64,000 bases of DNA, taken from positions 2,624,038 through 2,688,037 of the forward strand of contig NW_006499810.1 of NCBI RefSeq assembly GCF_000471905.2, written 5' to 3'. The stretch's first letter is position 1; each line of letters begins with the position of its first letter. Source of the DNA: Amborella trichopoda (Eukaryota > Streptophyta > Magnoliopsida > Amborellales > Amborellaceae). This document shows positions 34,143 to 45,899 of this stretch, piece by piece. The position numbers were made by a program, and so were the translations under genes. The notes under the pieces were generated by a model that saw only the letters and a program-made list of their open reading frames with translations, was not told the DNA's origin and made no database searches.

Positions 34143-35404
34143 TCTCTCCTTTTTAAACCTGAGATGGTTGTGGACTTCCCTCCAGAACCGATCCTAAGAA
34201 CTGGACTGCCTAGCCTTCTTCAAGCACGCAAGGGCCATGTCTATGAGCTGGAGTAGGCAGTGGAGTCCAAGGACGGAAGGCAGCCTAGGTTTCTACCTTG
34301 GAGGCTAGAGCCTGGAGGCTGTTATCTAACATCAGGTCGTTGTCCTGAGTTCCTTTGTGGGGCCCATATGCACGGCTGACCTGAGGCTGGCTCAAGATGG
34401 TACTCTTAGGGAAGACCTTTAAGTACTAGGGCTCGAGGTGTTTGCCTGGTGTTTGGAAAGTGATAGGCGAAGGAGCTGGTCCACGACTCCGTCTGAGTTG
34501 AGGTTGGAAAAGAACCTGCCAAAACGGTGCATGTGCACCTTTAGAGTTAGCCGTTCGAGTGACTTGGAGGTTGACCCGGGCACACTCAATGGGTTCGACC
34601 TAAGGAGGATGAGATCCACGAGCTTGTGTCTGTGAGGGGTGAAGTAGAAGCTCATCTCTCACAAGGTGAAGCTGTGTGTGTTGGGAGGGAAGACGGAGTG
34701 GTTGACCCTCATGTGCTCAAGGTGGCAAAGAGCTAACGCGGCCCTGAGCTGTGGAAAGAAAATGCATGGCGCATGTAGGGTTTGGCCCGAGAAGGCCTAG
34801 CCTTGGATGTGAGCTCAAGGCAATGTGAGGGTTGCTCCGAGGTGCAGCTGGAGTTGATGGACCACGAGCCATTGGATGTGTGCGAGGGGTTATGATCTCT
34901 GGACCTCCTACCCTATGTGTCGGCCCTCCAAGTGTGGAGGTTCGGGGTGGTGAAGGAGCATAAGGGGTTGCCTTTTGGCTATCCTCAGGAGTGACGGTAA
35001 CTCGCTTGCCTTTCGCAGGACTGATGGGGGCAGCCTTTCGGCGTTCCTTAGCAATATGACCAGCAAGAGACTTGCCGGTAGTAGGGTGTGTGCTATGTAT
35101 GGTGGCAGATGTGCCATCGATGCAAGAGGCCTTGGTGAAGGGTCCACCAGGGCTAGGCAGCGGGGAGGCGGGACTTTTAAGTCCCCTCACGCACCGATCC
35201 AGGTGAGAACTTGGGAGCTGGACCGTGAGTCCTGACTTAGGAGGAGAGTAGGAAATGAAGCTTGAGAAGTTCACTTCCCTGAGACGGTCACAAGTGCGGG
35301 GATAAGGAAGTCCCCGACTCAGATGAATGGACTCAGGTGCCATAGAAATTAATGCAGAAAGTAAAAGAGGATACTAATCAAACAAGAGCGAGCCGACTAA
35401 GGGG
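34143..35404 (-). pseudogene. Tat-C leader with ORF upstream of gag
   Basis: Reversed 5' leader of a Tat-type element. The open stretch 34717-35343 (minus, about 208 codons) carries GGPFTKASCIDGTSATIHST and ERRKAAPISPAKGKRVTV. These match GGTSTKAPCIGSTSVAPRNM and RRKAAQSLSAKGKQVVIAP in the leader ORF of Tat-E at 51602-52282. Ogre/Tat elements are known to carry such an extra ORF1 of unknown function between LTR and gag. The protein is Pro/Ser/Thr-rich and basic, without a recognisable domain. Downstream (34419-34655 and further left) the homology is weak. It ends where the Tekay LTR starts. Confidence 0.6.
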
Positions 35405-35411
35405 TAGTAAG

Positions 35412-35429
35412 TCCCCAATGGAGTCGCTA
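35412..35429 (-). other. Primer-binding site of Tat-C
   Basis: The reverse strand reads TAGCGACTCCATTGGGGA, three bases (gct) downstream of the LTR terminus ..CA. It is the counterpart of 51510-51527. The first G of TGG is A here. The tRNA was not determined. Confidence 0.65.
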
Positions 35430-35432
35430 AGC

Positions 35433-38160
35433 TGGTCAGGTGCATCGATCTCTCTCTCCAGATTTGGATGATCTGGCGGCATGTATCTCGAGTTTCTGAT
35501 GAACCTGGGATTTGAGATCGCTCTCTAAGAACCTTGCTCGAGACCAAGGGCAGGTATACCAACCAATGAGAGAGGAATTAAAGGTGGGTTCGGGACTTAC
35601 TCAGGCTGGCTCGTGTGGGCACCCTCTTAAATCATGAAGAAAGACCCCAGCTGCTTTAGCTGGTTCGGAATCATCTCCCTTGACCAACAATCCTCTTGCT
35701 TTCTGCGCAAGACTTCTATACTTCTATAGTTAATTTGTAAGACAAGTGGGTTAGAAAGACCCTCCCTTGTCTTAGGGAAATATACGTTCATACGAGAGGG
35801 TGATGAAGCATAAGGTTCAGATAAAGATTGGAAAGGGAAGAAAAACTCGACAAAGAGGAGAGACGGGCATGGCAACCAGGAAGTCATTGACTTGGAGTGG
35901 TAGCAAGACGGGCATGGTTTTCAAGACCAGCATGGTGAAAATACTACTCGAAATCGAGACTGATATAGCGGTGCCAGTCTAAGTCTACCCTCAGTCAAGT
36001 GAGAAGAGAAAAGAAAATGAAAAGAAAACATGAGACAGCAGAGAGATAGGGTCCTGATGGCGTTAGTCGTTGCCACTCACAACCGTGGAATAGCAGTCTC
36101 ATGGCCCTTAGGCGGTGCTCGACACTGTTGCTCATAGTTGGAAAGTGAGAAATGAACTATAGACAGCGCTAGGCATCACTGTTTGCAACAAAAGGAGACA
36201 ACACGTGGGCAGGGATAGTCTTTGATGAAGCACGCAATGATAGTCCTTCGTAAAGCACGCGAGGATAATCCTCACGAGGCACACGACGATAGGCATGGGA
36301 TGCCAGAAGGATGACGATAAGCACCGAATGCATGAAGGAAGCTCACGGACGGAGGTAGATGTTGCCGAAGTCTCTAGAGGGAGGTGAAGGGTATCGTCGT
36401 CTACTGTAGACGCGCAGTAGGGAAGGACCACTGTGGGCGACAGCAAGTTTTGCAGTTTGAGTTCTTCACTAAGAAGTCGAAGCTACGTCTGTGGATGGCG
36501 ATAGGCAGCACCGTCTACAGACCTCACTGAGAGAGGGAGGTAGAAGAACATAAGGAGAAGGAGACTCGCGCATGGCACAACCATCGCCATGCACGATCTG
36601 TGTGACCTAAGGGGAGGCATGCACAGCACTGCCACTGTGGTGCATGACCCCTGCGAGGAACTCAGACAGAGAGGGAGGGGGGAAGAGAGGAAAGAAGAGA
36701 GAGAGAGAGAAGACGAAAAAAAGAAAAAAATAGAGAGAAGATTTACCTCGAACCTAGAGGTACCGGTCAAAAGTTTCTCTCACCTCACTCTCTCTCAAAT
36801 GTGACCCAACAATGAGAAGAAAGAGAAACTTGTATTAAGAAAAAACTCTCTCTTTTGTGAAAGGTTGAGTCCTCTGGTGCGTGCAATGCTGGTACGTATA
36901 TATAGAATTGGCCCAAACATGGGTGGATGATCAAAATTAACCCTAATTGCTGAAAATTTAGATTAAATTGAACTAAAAGAAAATAGAAAATAGGGTACAA
37001 AATAACGGATTTGACCATTTCTAACAATTCATGGAATATGAGAACAGTCCCTGTATTGCTCTAGAACTTACGTGATCTTGTATGCCTGATCCGAGGTCGT
37101 TTTGATGCCCGATTGATTGTAAGATATTTGTTTTCTTGTAGGGCTCGACATGGCGATCGATTTGATACCAACTTCGAGTCATGGATCGTGTTTTTAGTAC
37201 ATGATCATGTAACTTGAAATTTGAATGGATCTTGAAACTTCAGATCGATAGTGTACTCGTTCCTTGATGTATTTCAGTGATTTCTTCGTTGAATTGCACT
37301 GAGCATGTTGTTATGATCGTGGGGCAACAAATGTAGCTCGATTCTGTGCCCGAACAAAAATTTTTCCACTTTAGAATTTTTGCCGGAATCTGGAATTCCT
37401 GTGACGGAATTTACAGTCGCTACATCGGCTTTGTGTGCAGAATCCAACCGTTCATCACCTACGGGGTTCAAGTCAGTGATAGCCTGAGACCTTACGCACA
37501 CGATGGAATTGGTCTCACGACGATCGGGCTCGCGAGCGGTGTGATCTGGCTGCTCGAGCAAGGCACGATGCTACAGAATTTCCTGCACTTTCTTCACGAA
37601 TCAGCAACTTCTCTCTAGCTTTAATTTGCACTCGAGTGTCATCACGAGGCATGCCACATATCGAATTACTCGTCTTAACTAGACGAACATGCTCACCAAA
37701 TTTGAGCACGATATGACTTGGGACGAGTAAGATATGAGCGTCAAAATTCACTGGTCGTGACTATCCCTTCCCTTTCCATGGTGCGGAGTTGCAGGGTAGT
37801 CGCACGAGAATAGTGTGCTGCCCCTCCTGTTTCACTCTTTTGCCTATAACTTATTTCTGGAGTGTCCGTTCGAGCTAAAATTTGACCCCTGGGGGTTTTC
37901 AACCATTCTAGATCCAATGGTTGTGGTCCCACAATGATTTGAGATATCAAAAATATATCTCTAGTTATATGGGCTTTTTTAGGGTGCTAGAGGTCGATTC
38001 TGCTGGAATTGTTTCTCAGTCTGCATAGCCTTAAACATGTCAGACTACAACGAAACTTGACAAGAGACTTTTGAGAGACCTTATGAAGAACTTGGCCAAT
38101 TTCAAAGCTATTCTGAGACTGTCAGAATTTCCACTGTTTGCTAGGCTTTATTGAGCGTGG
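35433..38160 (-). mobile_element. Tat-C 5' LTR, reversed, lacking its first part
   Basis: The reverse complement matches the other Tat LTRs: 36840-37360 with 23080-23580, 37880-37935 with 48655-48740 (pattern gtgggaccacaaccattgga), and 38020-38160 with 63135-63310. TATA reads leftward at about 36897-36904. The position of the CT array is taken by a shorter GA-rich block (36670-36740 on plus). It ends in CA (plus strand tg) at 35433, next to the primer-binding site. About the first 110 bases of the LTR are missing at the right end. Confidence 0.8.
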
Positions 38161-39474
38161 GCCCCATGTTGATGAAAAATACCTTCCAACAATGACCCCT
38201 CATACAAATTAGAGCATGTGCATTTCGTGCAGCCCTGACAACACCAACTTCTTCTCTTCCAAATTTTCATACAAGCATGGGCACACATACATGTGTGGCT
38301 CCGTCAAGTTCATTCTTGTCCCCCTCTCATTGGTTAAAAAGTCCAGATCTGCACTTAAAATCTGAATCCATGTTTCCTGAGTTCATTCAAACACAATAAC
38401 ACTTGCCGGACAAGTGAGCTATGCTCCTTCTTCCTCCTACACACACTAACCCCTCTGTGGATAACCTCAAGTTATATGAAGCCCAGAACCCTGAGCTCAA
38501 TAGCCCCCTTTTCCAAACCCTCTCACCCCAAACCATGAACCTGTTAATCCAATATAACCCTGGACTCTAATGATGTTTTTTGTCCTTAATGATTCCAATC
38601 CCAAATGGAATTATATCCCTGATACACTTAATCCCCATTGGGAATCCATCAGGTATAAACAAACACCATTAGAAATACACAAGTCTATAACTGGGGGGAT
38701 GAACTTAGTAAAACCATGGGAATCCCAAATAACTCCATTCATTAACTCTGACCTCATCACAAACCATCCTAATAACCCTTGTTCACTTGGGTTTCAACTT
38801 AAAAAAAAAACTCCATTATCCCCATGGAGTTGTACCAAAAATACCCAGCTCACTCGAGCTTTCATGAAACCCCACGGGTAACATCATACTTAGGACACCA
38901 TATGCACCCTTGATGACATACCATCCTCAGTGGTCCATCGAGTCCCAAAGGGACTATCATCTTCAGTGACTCATCACCCTAGATGACTCACCATCCCCAG
39001 TGGACTACTGCCACCAAAGGATCATATACACTAACAATCCATCTTCCTCAATGGAACGTTATGACTGATAGACCAACAACCCCAGTGAGTCACCACTTTC
39101 AATGGTCTATCCACCTCAACGAATCAAAATCCCAAGTAAACTGTTATCCCCAATGAGGTAACTATTTCTTTACCTCTCGGACACATTTGTTTTTATCCCC
39201 TGTGAAGTTTTATATGTCAACTAGCCACTAAACCATCTAAAAACCCATACCTAGTACATGTGAACCATACACCACCTTGGAAAGGACCCAAAAATACCTA
39301 GGGTGGTTCACTTCCAAAACAAAAACCTCACCCATGGTATCTATTACCCCAGTGAGCCTTATCCAAACATAACCCCTCTGTCATATGCCTTATCAAAGAA
39401 GAGAGTTTCTCTAAAAAGAAAAAGAAGCTGAGCATGATGAGCATCCAATGAGGATTGTCATGAGAAAAAGTAGG

Positions 39475-39715
39475 AGTTTTAGGTAGACATAGCCACGACG
39501 CTATGGGTAAAATTGTCAAAATAAAAATTGGCCATGGTGAAAACCAGCAAGGGCACCATGAGTAAAAATGACAAGCGGGCATGGCCATGAAGCCATGAGT
39601 AAGAGTGTTCTGAAAATAAGAAAAATGGGCATGGTGAAAACCCTAAAGGATGCCATGAGTAAAAACTGAAATCAAAGGTGTATGTGACCTTGAAGTCACG
39701 GGTAAAAGACCCTCA
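39475..39715 (+). repeat. Inverted-repeat block of Tat-D 3' region
   Basis: Units: CATGGT...ACCATG (about 39533-39561), CATGGC-catgaa-GCCATG (about 39583-39600), CATGGT...GCCATG (about 39629-39656), GTGAC-cttgaa-GTCAC (about 39683-39698). Each is followed by gagtaa or gggtaaaa. Confidence 0.7.
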
Positions 39716-39842
39716 ATAAAAATAAGAAACCAGTGAAAACCATTTTTATGGTGCTACTTCTATCCAGTTCATGTGAAAACCCAAAAGGGAGCTTGGACTA
39801 ATAAATAGGTTGATGTTGCTATTGTCCAAAGACGACTTCAGG

Positions 39843-40350
39843 GCGCTGACAGAAACCCAGATCAGCCCTTACCTACCAACTAAGATTGAGAGCAAAGCCC
39901 ACCAAGGGCACCCACTAACTGGTCTCATAGTCAAGAAGGTATGAAGGTGTTGGCAGAAACCTAGATCAGCCCTTCCTCACCAACAAGATTGGGAGCAAAT
40001 CCCACTAAGGGCATCCACGAGTTGGTCTCATAGTCAAGAAGATTTGAAGGTACTGGCAGAAACCCAGTTCAGCCCTTCCTCACCAACTATATTGGGAGTG
40101 AAGTCCACCAAGGACACCCAATAGTTGGTCTCATAGTCAAGAAGATTTGAAGGCACTGGCAAAAACCCAGATCATCCCTTCCTCACCAACTAGATTGGGA
40201 GCAAAGTCCACCAACGACACCCACTAGCTGGTCTCATAGTCAAGAAGATTAGAAGGCGCTGGCAAAAACTCAAATCAACCTTTCCCCACCAACTAAATTG
40301 GGAGCAAGGCCCATCAACGGCAGCCACTAGCTGGTCCATATGTTGAGACA
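39843..40350 (+). repeat. 103-base tandem array, five units
   Basis: Units start at 39843, 39947, 40050, 40153 and 40256, each beginning like gcactggcaaaaacccagat and ending like ctcatagtcaagaagatttg. About 80-90 percent similar by eye, the last unit partial. It occupies the place where Tat-B has its 40- and 47-base arrays. Confidence 0.95.
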
Positions 40351-41918
40351 GAATTGTAAACCCTTGCACAAGGCACCCGATCAACACACTCTCCCAAAAA
40401 ACAGATTCCAGTGGTAATGGGAAGGAAGCCCTTAAGAAATTCCCCCAATCACTAGAGTCCACTTCAGTCGCACCTCCGGGAAAAGGATTGGCATGGTCTA
40501 CTCCTCAGGGATTGTGGTAATTTCGGTGATCGAGAAGAAAAATACTGTTGAGAGTCAATGAAAGTGTCTTTGTAATGATTCGAAAAATGAACTTCGACGA
40601 AAACTTTTTGTTTTGAATGCTATACTTCTCGCTTCTCTCAAAGACCAGCATTCGGCATTATACATAATTTTTGATGTGCTTTAATCCCCAAGTTGCATAA
40701 GGAGAGACCCAGTTAAACCTTGTCCTACTGGTACCCAAGACACTGCCAAAACATGAGTACACTACAAAATATGCCTAAAACTTGGTAACCTCTGAAAAAG
40801 TACTAGAACGGCTTCAAACGACATGAAAAAAGTATTTTGAGAAGCCCTAAGGACGCGTATAACTATAGCCCCATTTTGGGGTTTGAAAACAATACCAGAC
40901 CATTTCCACTAGATCTAAAACATCAAAAACCCCTAGGGATCAAATTCGGGCTCAATCAGGTCTTCCAAGACCATTCTAGGCCCAAATTACCATAAAGGGA
41001 TGGGTTTTACACCATTCGGCCCAGCCTCGATGAACCAGTTTCTATTTTTGGAAACTGCGTTTTCACCTTTTGAGATGATTTTCAAATGCTCATAACTCAC
41101 TCGTTTTGAGAGAAAACATGCTCAAATTCAGACACGAGCTAGGTCTCAATGGCTCAGTCGTTTTGACATATGGCACGCATCAAGACATGGCCCAAGATGA
41201 GAGAATTTCTAGAGAGATGATGAGCACAAAAATATGAAATCAGGATTTTGAAAGAAGTCATCCCATAGTTCGTGAACATATAACTTGAGATCCGTATATC
41301 GGATCATTTCAAATATAGGTCTGTTGGAACCATATCATTAAGGCATATTATTTGGTATAATTTTTTGGCTCAATTAAAGACCGGATAGCGTGAATTTTTT
41401 AGTTTGAAAATAGAAATATTTTTTGTCATTGGAATCACACATTCTGGCTACTTCCCAAATTGGGAATGTGATCAAACAAAAACCAAATTGGATGAAATTT
41501 GGTGCAAAATGATCATGACGATGTCCACTTCAATTTATGATAAAAAAATGAGGACTCCGAACATCATGGATCACACCAGAATGATGGTCGAAGTTTATGG
41601 ACTTGGCTGGATTTTTGCCCCTTTATGAAAAATCTATTTCAAGATGATCAAAGGGCATCAAAATGTTTGTGATACATCAAGCATTGATTCTATGATTTTT
41701 AATTGCCCGAATCACCACCGCAAGTATCCAAAAAAGCTCCTGAAGTCTAGCAACGGCAAGAGGCCCCTCAGGGAGGCATGGTTTTGTCATTTACTCAAAA
41801 GATCTAAGGGGTATTTTCGACATTTTGTCCAAAACGGGATTTTATTTTAATTCATTTAATATATAATTTTTAACAATTTGGCTTTGTTTTGAGCATTCCA
41901 CCCATGTTTGGTGGGCGT

Positions 41919-41926
41919 TATATATT
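41919..41926 (+). promoter_or_regulatory. TATA box of the Tat-D LTR
   Basis: TATATATT in gggcgttatatatttacaag, aligned with the TATA boxes at 23550 and 49705. An AATAAA polyadenylation-type signal follows at about 41967. Confidence 0.6.
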
Positions 41927-42374
41927 TACAAGCTTAGGTCATTTGTAAAAAAGCTTGATCATTTTGAATAAAATTGAGGCATTAAGCTTGTGTTTTGCTT
42001 CTAACTCGTAGATCAAGTGGTGAGGAGAGAAAAAACTTTTAAAGAGAGAAACTACACCTAGCCCATAAGCCCTAGCCTATACCATAGTCCCTGCACCCAA
42101 GCTTAGACCCTAGACCACCCTAGCCCATACATCCTAGCCTACACCATGGTGCATTCTCACAAACCTTGAACCATGTTTGGCAACTCTCACTCTTGTGTGC
42201 AAGCATAGAGGCTAAGGTGGTGCACCTAAGCTAAGTCATACCCCAAGCCCACTCTCTCTCCTCTCTTTCTTATCTTTCCTCCTTTCTCTCTCTACCTCGT
42301 CTTTCTTACGCATCAACCCAAAGCCACACTTACCTACTGCCCCGTCTCTTCCCCTTTCTTCTCCCTTTCCTCTT

Positions 42375-42830
42375 ATGCTAGCAAACAAGAGCCGCGATAG
42401 AAAGCCTCGTCTCTATCTCTCGCTCCTCACCTGTCCTTCGCTGCACATAGAACCGCAGCAAAGATTGTGGCTACGTCTCTCTCTTTATGCCTCTCCTTTG
42501 CCCTTACTGCGCACTGAGTCGCAACGACATGCGGCCTCGTCCCTTCTGTTTCACTTAGGGCCACGTTCAAGGCTGCAGCAACTCATGGCCCCGGCATCCA
42601 TGGCCTTTTTTTAAACTTATGTCTTCGTGTGTCCTACTTCTCTATGTACAAAGCCACTATAACATGTGGCCCCAACCTCTTGCTGCTCAATTCCTCCTTC
42701 TCTCTCTTCTTCATTTGTGAGGCACAGCCGCCGCGACCTACGGCTCTATCATCCTGCAACCCCATCCCTTCCTTCCTAGTCTTCATCCCACTACACCAGG
42801 ACTGCAACGACGTGCGGCTCCGACATCTCG
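42375..42830 (+). repeat. GC-rich inverted repeats in Tat-D LTR
   Basis: Between CT-rich spacers lie units able to pair: CCGCA-gcaaaga-TTGTGG (about 42443), GTCGCA-acgaca-TGCGGC (about 42520), GCCAC-tataacat-GTGGC (about 42653), AGCCG...CGGCT (about 42727), CTGCA-acgacg-TGCGG (about 42802). The stems differ in sequence from those in the other LTRs. Confidence 0.6.
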
Positions 42831-43319
42831 CCGCTCCGTCTTTCATCCATTTCCAACCTCTTGCCCCTCTTGAGCTTACACCCATGTTTACTCCTTTGTG
42901 TGAATAAGGTTAACCCCATTTGTGTTTTGATAGCCTCTCCTGTCAATAGAGCATTTGACTTAGTGTTGTGTAGAACCATCTTAAGAGTTTTAACTCTCAT
43001 ATTGCTGCTCTAACTTCCATTCCATACAGTCGAGTTGAGTTGCAAGAGACCTTTGTGCTCTTGCCCTCGCTCACTCGGGTGGGGTCATCCTGAGTTAGCA
43101 TTCGTAGAGTTCCAACTCTTTCGACTGCTTTAATCACTAAGTCTTGTAACACTCGAGCGGTAAAGAGCTTCCATCACTTTTCTTTCTTTGTCCTATATTT
43201 GCCAGCCAGCCCAATCAAGTAATCTATTTGAGAGGAGTGTCTCATCTGAATTTCCATTGCAATTTCTGAGACAAAGAACAAGATGACGTGTTGAAGTTTG
43301 ATGAGAGTTCGTGTCCAAA

Positions 43320-45892
43320 CTAAGCTGGCATGTAGCCGGAGGGCTGCGTAATTGTTCTAAGAGGGCACTGCCCGGACTGAACCCCTAAACGACAAGGTAG
43401 GCCCCTAAACGCACCTTTGTTGATAAAATCACTATCGTTGTTGGTTCCTATTCGCAGTAAGAAGAGTACATGTGCATGCTTAAAATGCCAGAGCACGTGG
43501 ACCCTTCGTGATTGTTTGAGTGAGGGTTTTCTTCCACCTCCACAAGAGAAAGGAAAACCAAGCCCCAACCAATGATGCCAAAAGGAAATATGATTTTCAT
43601 TACTAACAATCCACCTCATATTTCTATCCAACAGATGTTTACATAGATAAATCAACTTTCAAAAGTTTGATCTATTCACAGCATGTCCTGTTCCACCACC
43701 AATCCACATTTTTGTCTATCAATACCATATTTCGCAAGAAGAACTTGATGATGATGATCTTTCAATTGAAAGCTACACCACTACCATTTACACAAAGCTT
43801 GATTAACCAGCGAAATCTTTCTAATGCCAAGGCTCCCTTCACTCTCAGGGGTACAAAAGCTGACCCATTGAAGACGATGAAACTTACGCACCTCTCCATA
43901 AGATCCCCATAGAAAATTACAATAATGATCACCACATCGTAACCCCCTAAAGGCGTAGAATGTCCCTTGGGACTGCCACTAAAAAAAATCAAGAAATGGT
44001 ATGAGGAGAGGCATCCAAAGATCCAACTTCTTCATTTAGAACCAAAATCCATTCTATTCGTCGCCTCCATGAGGATATTCCATTCAACCCTATCACAGGC
44101 TTTCTCCATTTATAATCACTCCTGGTAATTGACTAAGCACTCTATAATGAATGCACTTGTAGGAAACCAAAACACTATACGTAATCAATTGATCTTGAAT
44201 GAATGATTACTGAGGCTCAGATATAATTGTTTCCAATGCCACCTTTAACCTTTCCACTAAAATGTTTACCACAATTTTGTAAAGGCTAGTAAGAAGGCTA
44301 ATGGGTCTAATATTAGACAAAAAATCAATAACTGATTTTTTTTATTAGTGCAATATATGTAGAGTTAACAGCCTTAAAGAACTCCCCACTTCTCAAAAAC
44401 CTTTCACCATTAACAGTATCTCTACATGAATAAGTGGCTTGGAAAAATAGCAATGGGAAGCCATTCGGCCTGGAGCTTATCACCCAGGAGCAAAGAAGCC
44501 TTCTTGAGCTTCTCCAGGGTGACATCAACCTCTAGTTGATCAATTTAAAGTGTTTGGCAGCACCTTGAAAGGGACTCGTTCCATTCTAAGGGTGTATCTA
44601 ACTTTAGAAGTGAAAGCTTTCTTGAAATGGTTTACAATGCCCTCTTCCCAACAGTCTAGATCATCTTCAGTTACACCTGGCATAACCAAACCCGAAATAT
44701 TACTTTATCTTCTCCTGGCACTAATAATGGCATGGAAGAATTTGGCACTGAGGTCACCCTCTTTTAATCACTTAGTTATGGATCTTCGTTTCCAATAAAC
44801 TTCCTCCAATCGCAAAAACTGATGAAGCACTTTTAACTTTGCACTTCTTTCCAATACTAAATCTTTTGTTAGAAAACCTGTCATTTGGACTTTTTTATCC
44901 AATGTCTCTAACTCCAAGTGAACTTCGCACTTCTTTCCAACGCCAAATCTTTTTTTAGAAGATCTGTCATTTGGACTTTTTGATTTAATGTCTCTAACTC
45001 CAATAGAACTTCCTCTATTTTGGACTTCACTTTATATTTACTCTCCTTCTTACACCCAATCAAGTTCTTTTTAATGTTGAGGAGCTTCTTATGCAACTAG
45101 AAATCCAAAGAATCCCAAATGATTGTATTTTCCAAAGCACTTTTAATAATCTTGACCATTGCTTGTTTCTCTAACCACTCAATCTCCATACGAAAAGGAA
45201 GTTCAACATAATGGAAGTGTGATCTAAAGAAAGTCTTGGAAGTGCCTTAATGGAGCTCAGGGAGAAAGTTTCTAACCAATCACCAGATACCAAGATCCTA
45301 TCAAGCTTCGATATTGAAAGATGAGAAATGCTATTATTGGATCAAGAATATTTTGCACCCGAAATTAGCAAATCCAACAAAGAGTGATATTCAAACATCT
45401 ATTGAACATCCTCATAGCATAATTAATAGAGCCTCCAGTAGATGACTTATCAGGTCATCGAATTAAGTTAAAATTGCCCGAATACATAATGGAAAATTAA
45501 AATTAAGCAAACTATCAGCCATTTCAGATGCAAAAGGTTCTTCAAGTGCAAGAATGTTTGGGCCATAAGCATTCATAAGCCCCCAAAAAAAATTAGGCAA
45601 AGATCCCTAAAAAAAATACCAAAAATTTATCCCTTTTAATGACATCAAAAGAATGTAGGATAGAATGATCCCACAAAACTCAAAGCCCACTCTGCGCACC
45701 TATAGAATCCATCCCCTCAAAGCAAATAGCCCCAAAGCCCCAAACTTCCCTTACCCCAGACAGATTGGGGTTATGTAGTTTGGTCTCCTGTAAAATCAAA
45801 ATGCCATGTCTAAACTTTCTAACCAAACCGAACACATCCCTTTTGCATCTAGTGTCTCTCATATCCCTTACATTCCAAGTTATGATAAGCAT
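43320..45892 (-). pseudogene. LINE ORF2 (endonuclease and reverse transcriptase), decayed
   Basis: ORF2 of a plant L1-like LINE, read leftward from ATG 45892. Endonuclease start MLIITWNVRDMRDTRCKRD and ILILQETKL are clear. The linker before RT (HKKLLNIKKNLIGCKKESK, about 45090) follows. RT blocks are recognisable across frames: STYIALIKK (about 44345), NIRPISLLTSLYKI (about 44310), EKACDRVEWNILME (about 44110) and GSPKGHSTPLGG (about 43978, replacing the usual GxxQGDPLSP). The region expected to carry the ADD catalytic box reads YDVVIII, so it is lost. A C-terminal piece (SNENHISFWHHWLG, about 43590) fits the VGNGxxIxFWxDxWLG motif downstream of RT in plant LINEs. Many stops and frameshifts. 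Confidence 0.8.
44841..45012 (-). repeat. 96-base tandem duplication inside LINE ORF2
   Basis: Two copies starting at 44841 and 44937, both beginning gcacttctttccaa and containing gtcatttggactttttt-like and 'aatgtctctaactccaa'. About 88 percent similar by eye. It affects the charged linker before RT. Confidence 0.85.
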
Positions 45893-45899
45893 TAAAAAG

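Larger units (their letters stand above)
38160..40545 (+). mobile_element. 3' region of Tat-D
   Basis: Noncoding. It contains, in the same order as Tat-B and Tat-E, the ccccagtggagtc block (38450-39360), the catggt...accatg inverted-repeat block (39475-39715) and an element-specific tandem array (39843-40350). It ends in 'ggtgatcgagaagaaaaata', a candidate polypurine tract matching the one near 1775. 38160-38450 holds nothing I can name. No coding sequence is seen; the pol part would lie to the left but is replaced by Tat-C. Confidence 0.7.
40550..43300 (+). mobile_element. Tat-D LTR
   Basis: Follows the candidate polypurine tract at 40540. Shared landmarks are 'cttctcgcttctctcaaag' (40626), 'gacatatggcacgcatcaag' (41164), 'ttttgagcattccacccatg' (41889) and a TATA box at 41919. 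It is closest to the LTR at 1800 (same subfamily by eye). Its CT-rich region is 42240-42360, with a distinct hairpin array at 42375-42830. The right boundary near 43000-43320 is uncertain; LINE sequence follows. Confidence 0.65.

Noticed and set aside
34435..34660. Open frames on both strands
   Set aside because: Inside the reversed leader. Only weak similarity to the Tat-E leader, too little to call a separate gene.
42375..42907. Two plus-strand ORFs of 79 and 92 codons
   Set aside because: Downstream of an LTR promoter but made of the hairpin/CT array. No similarity to any retroelement protein.
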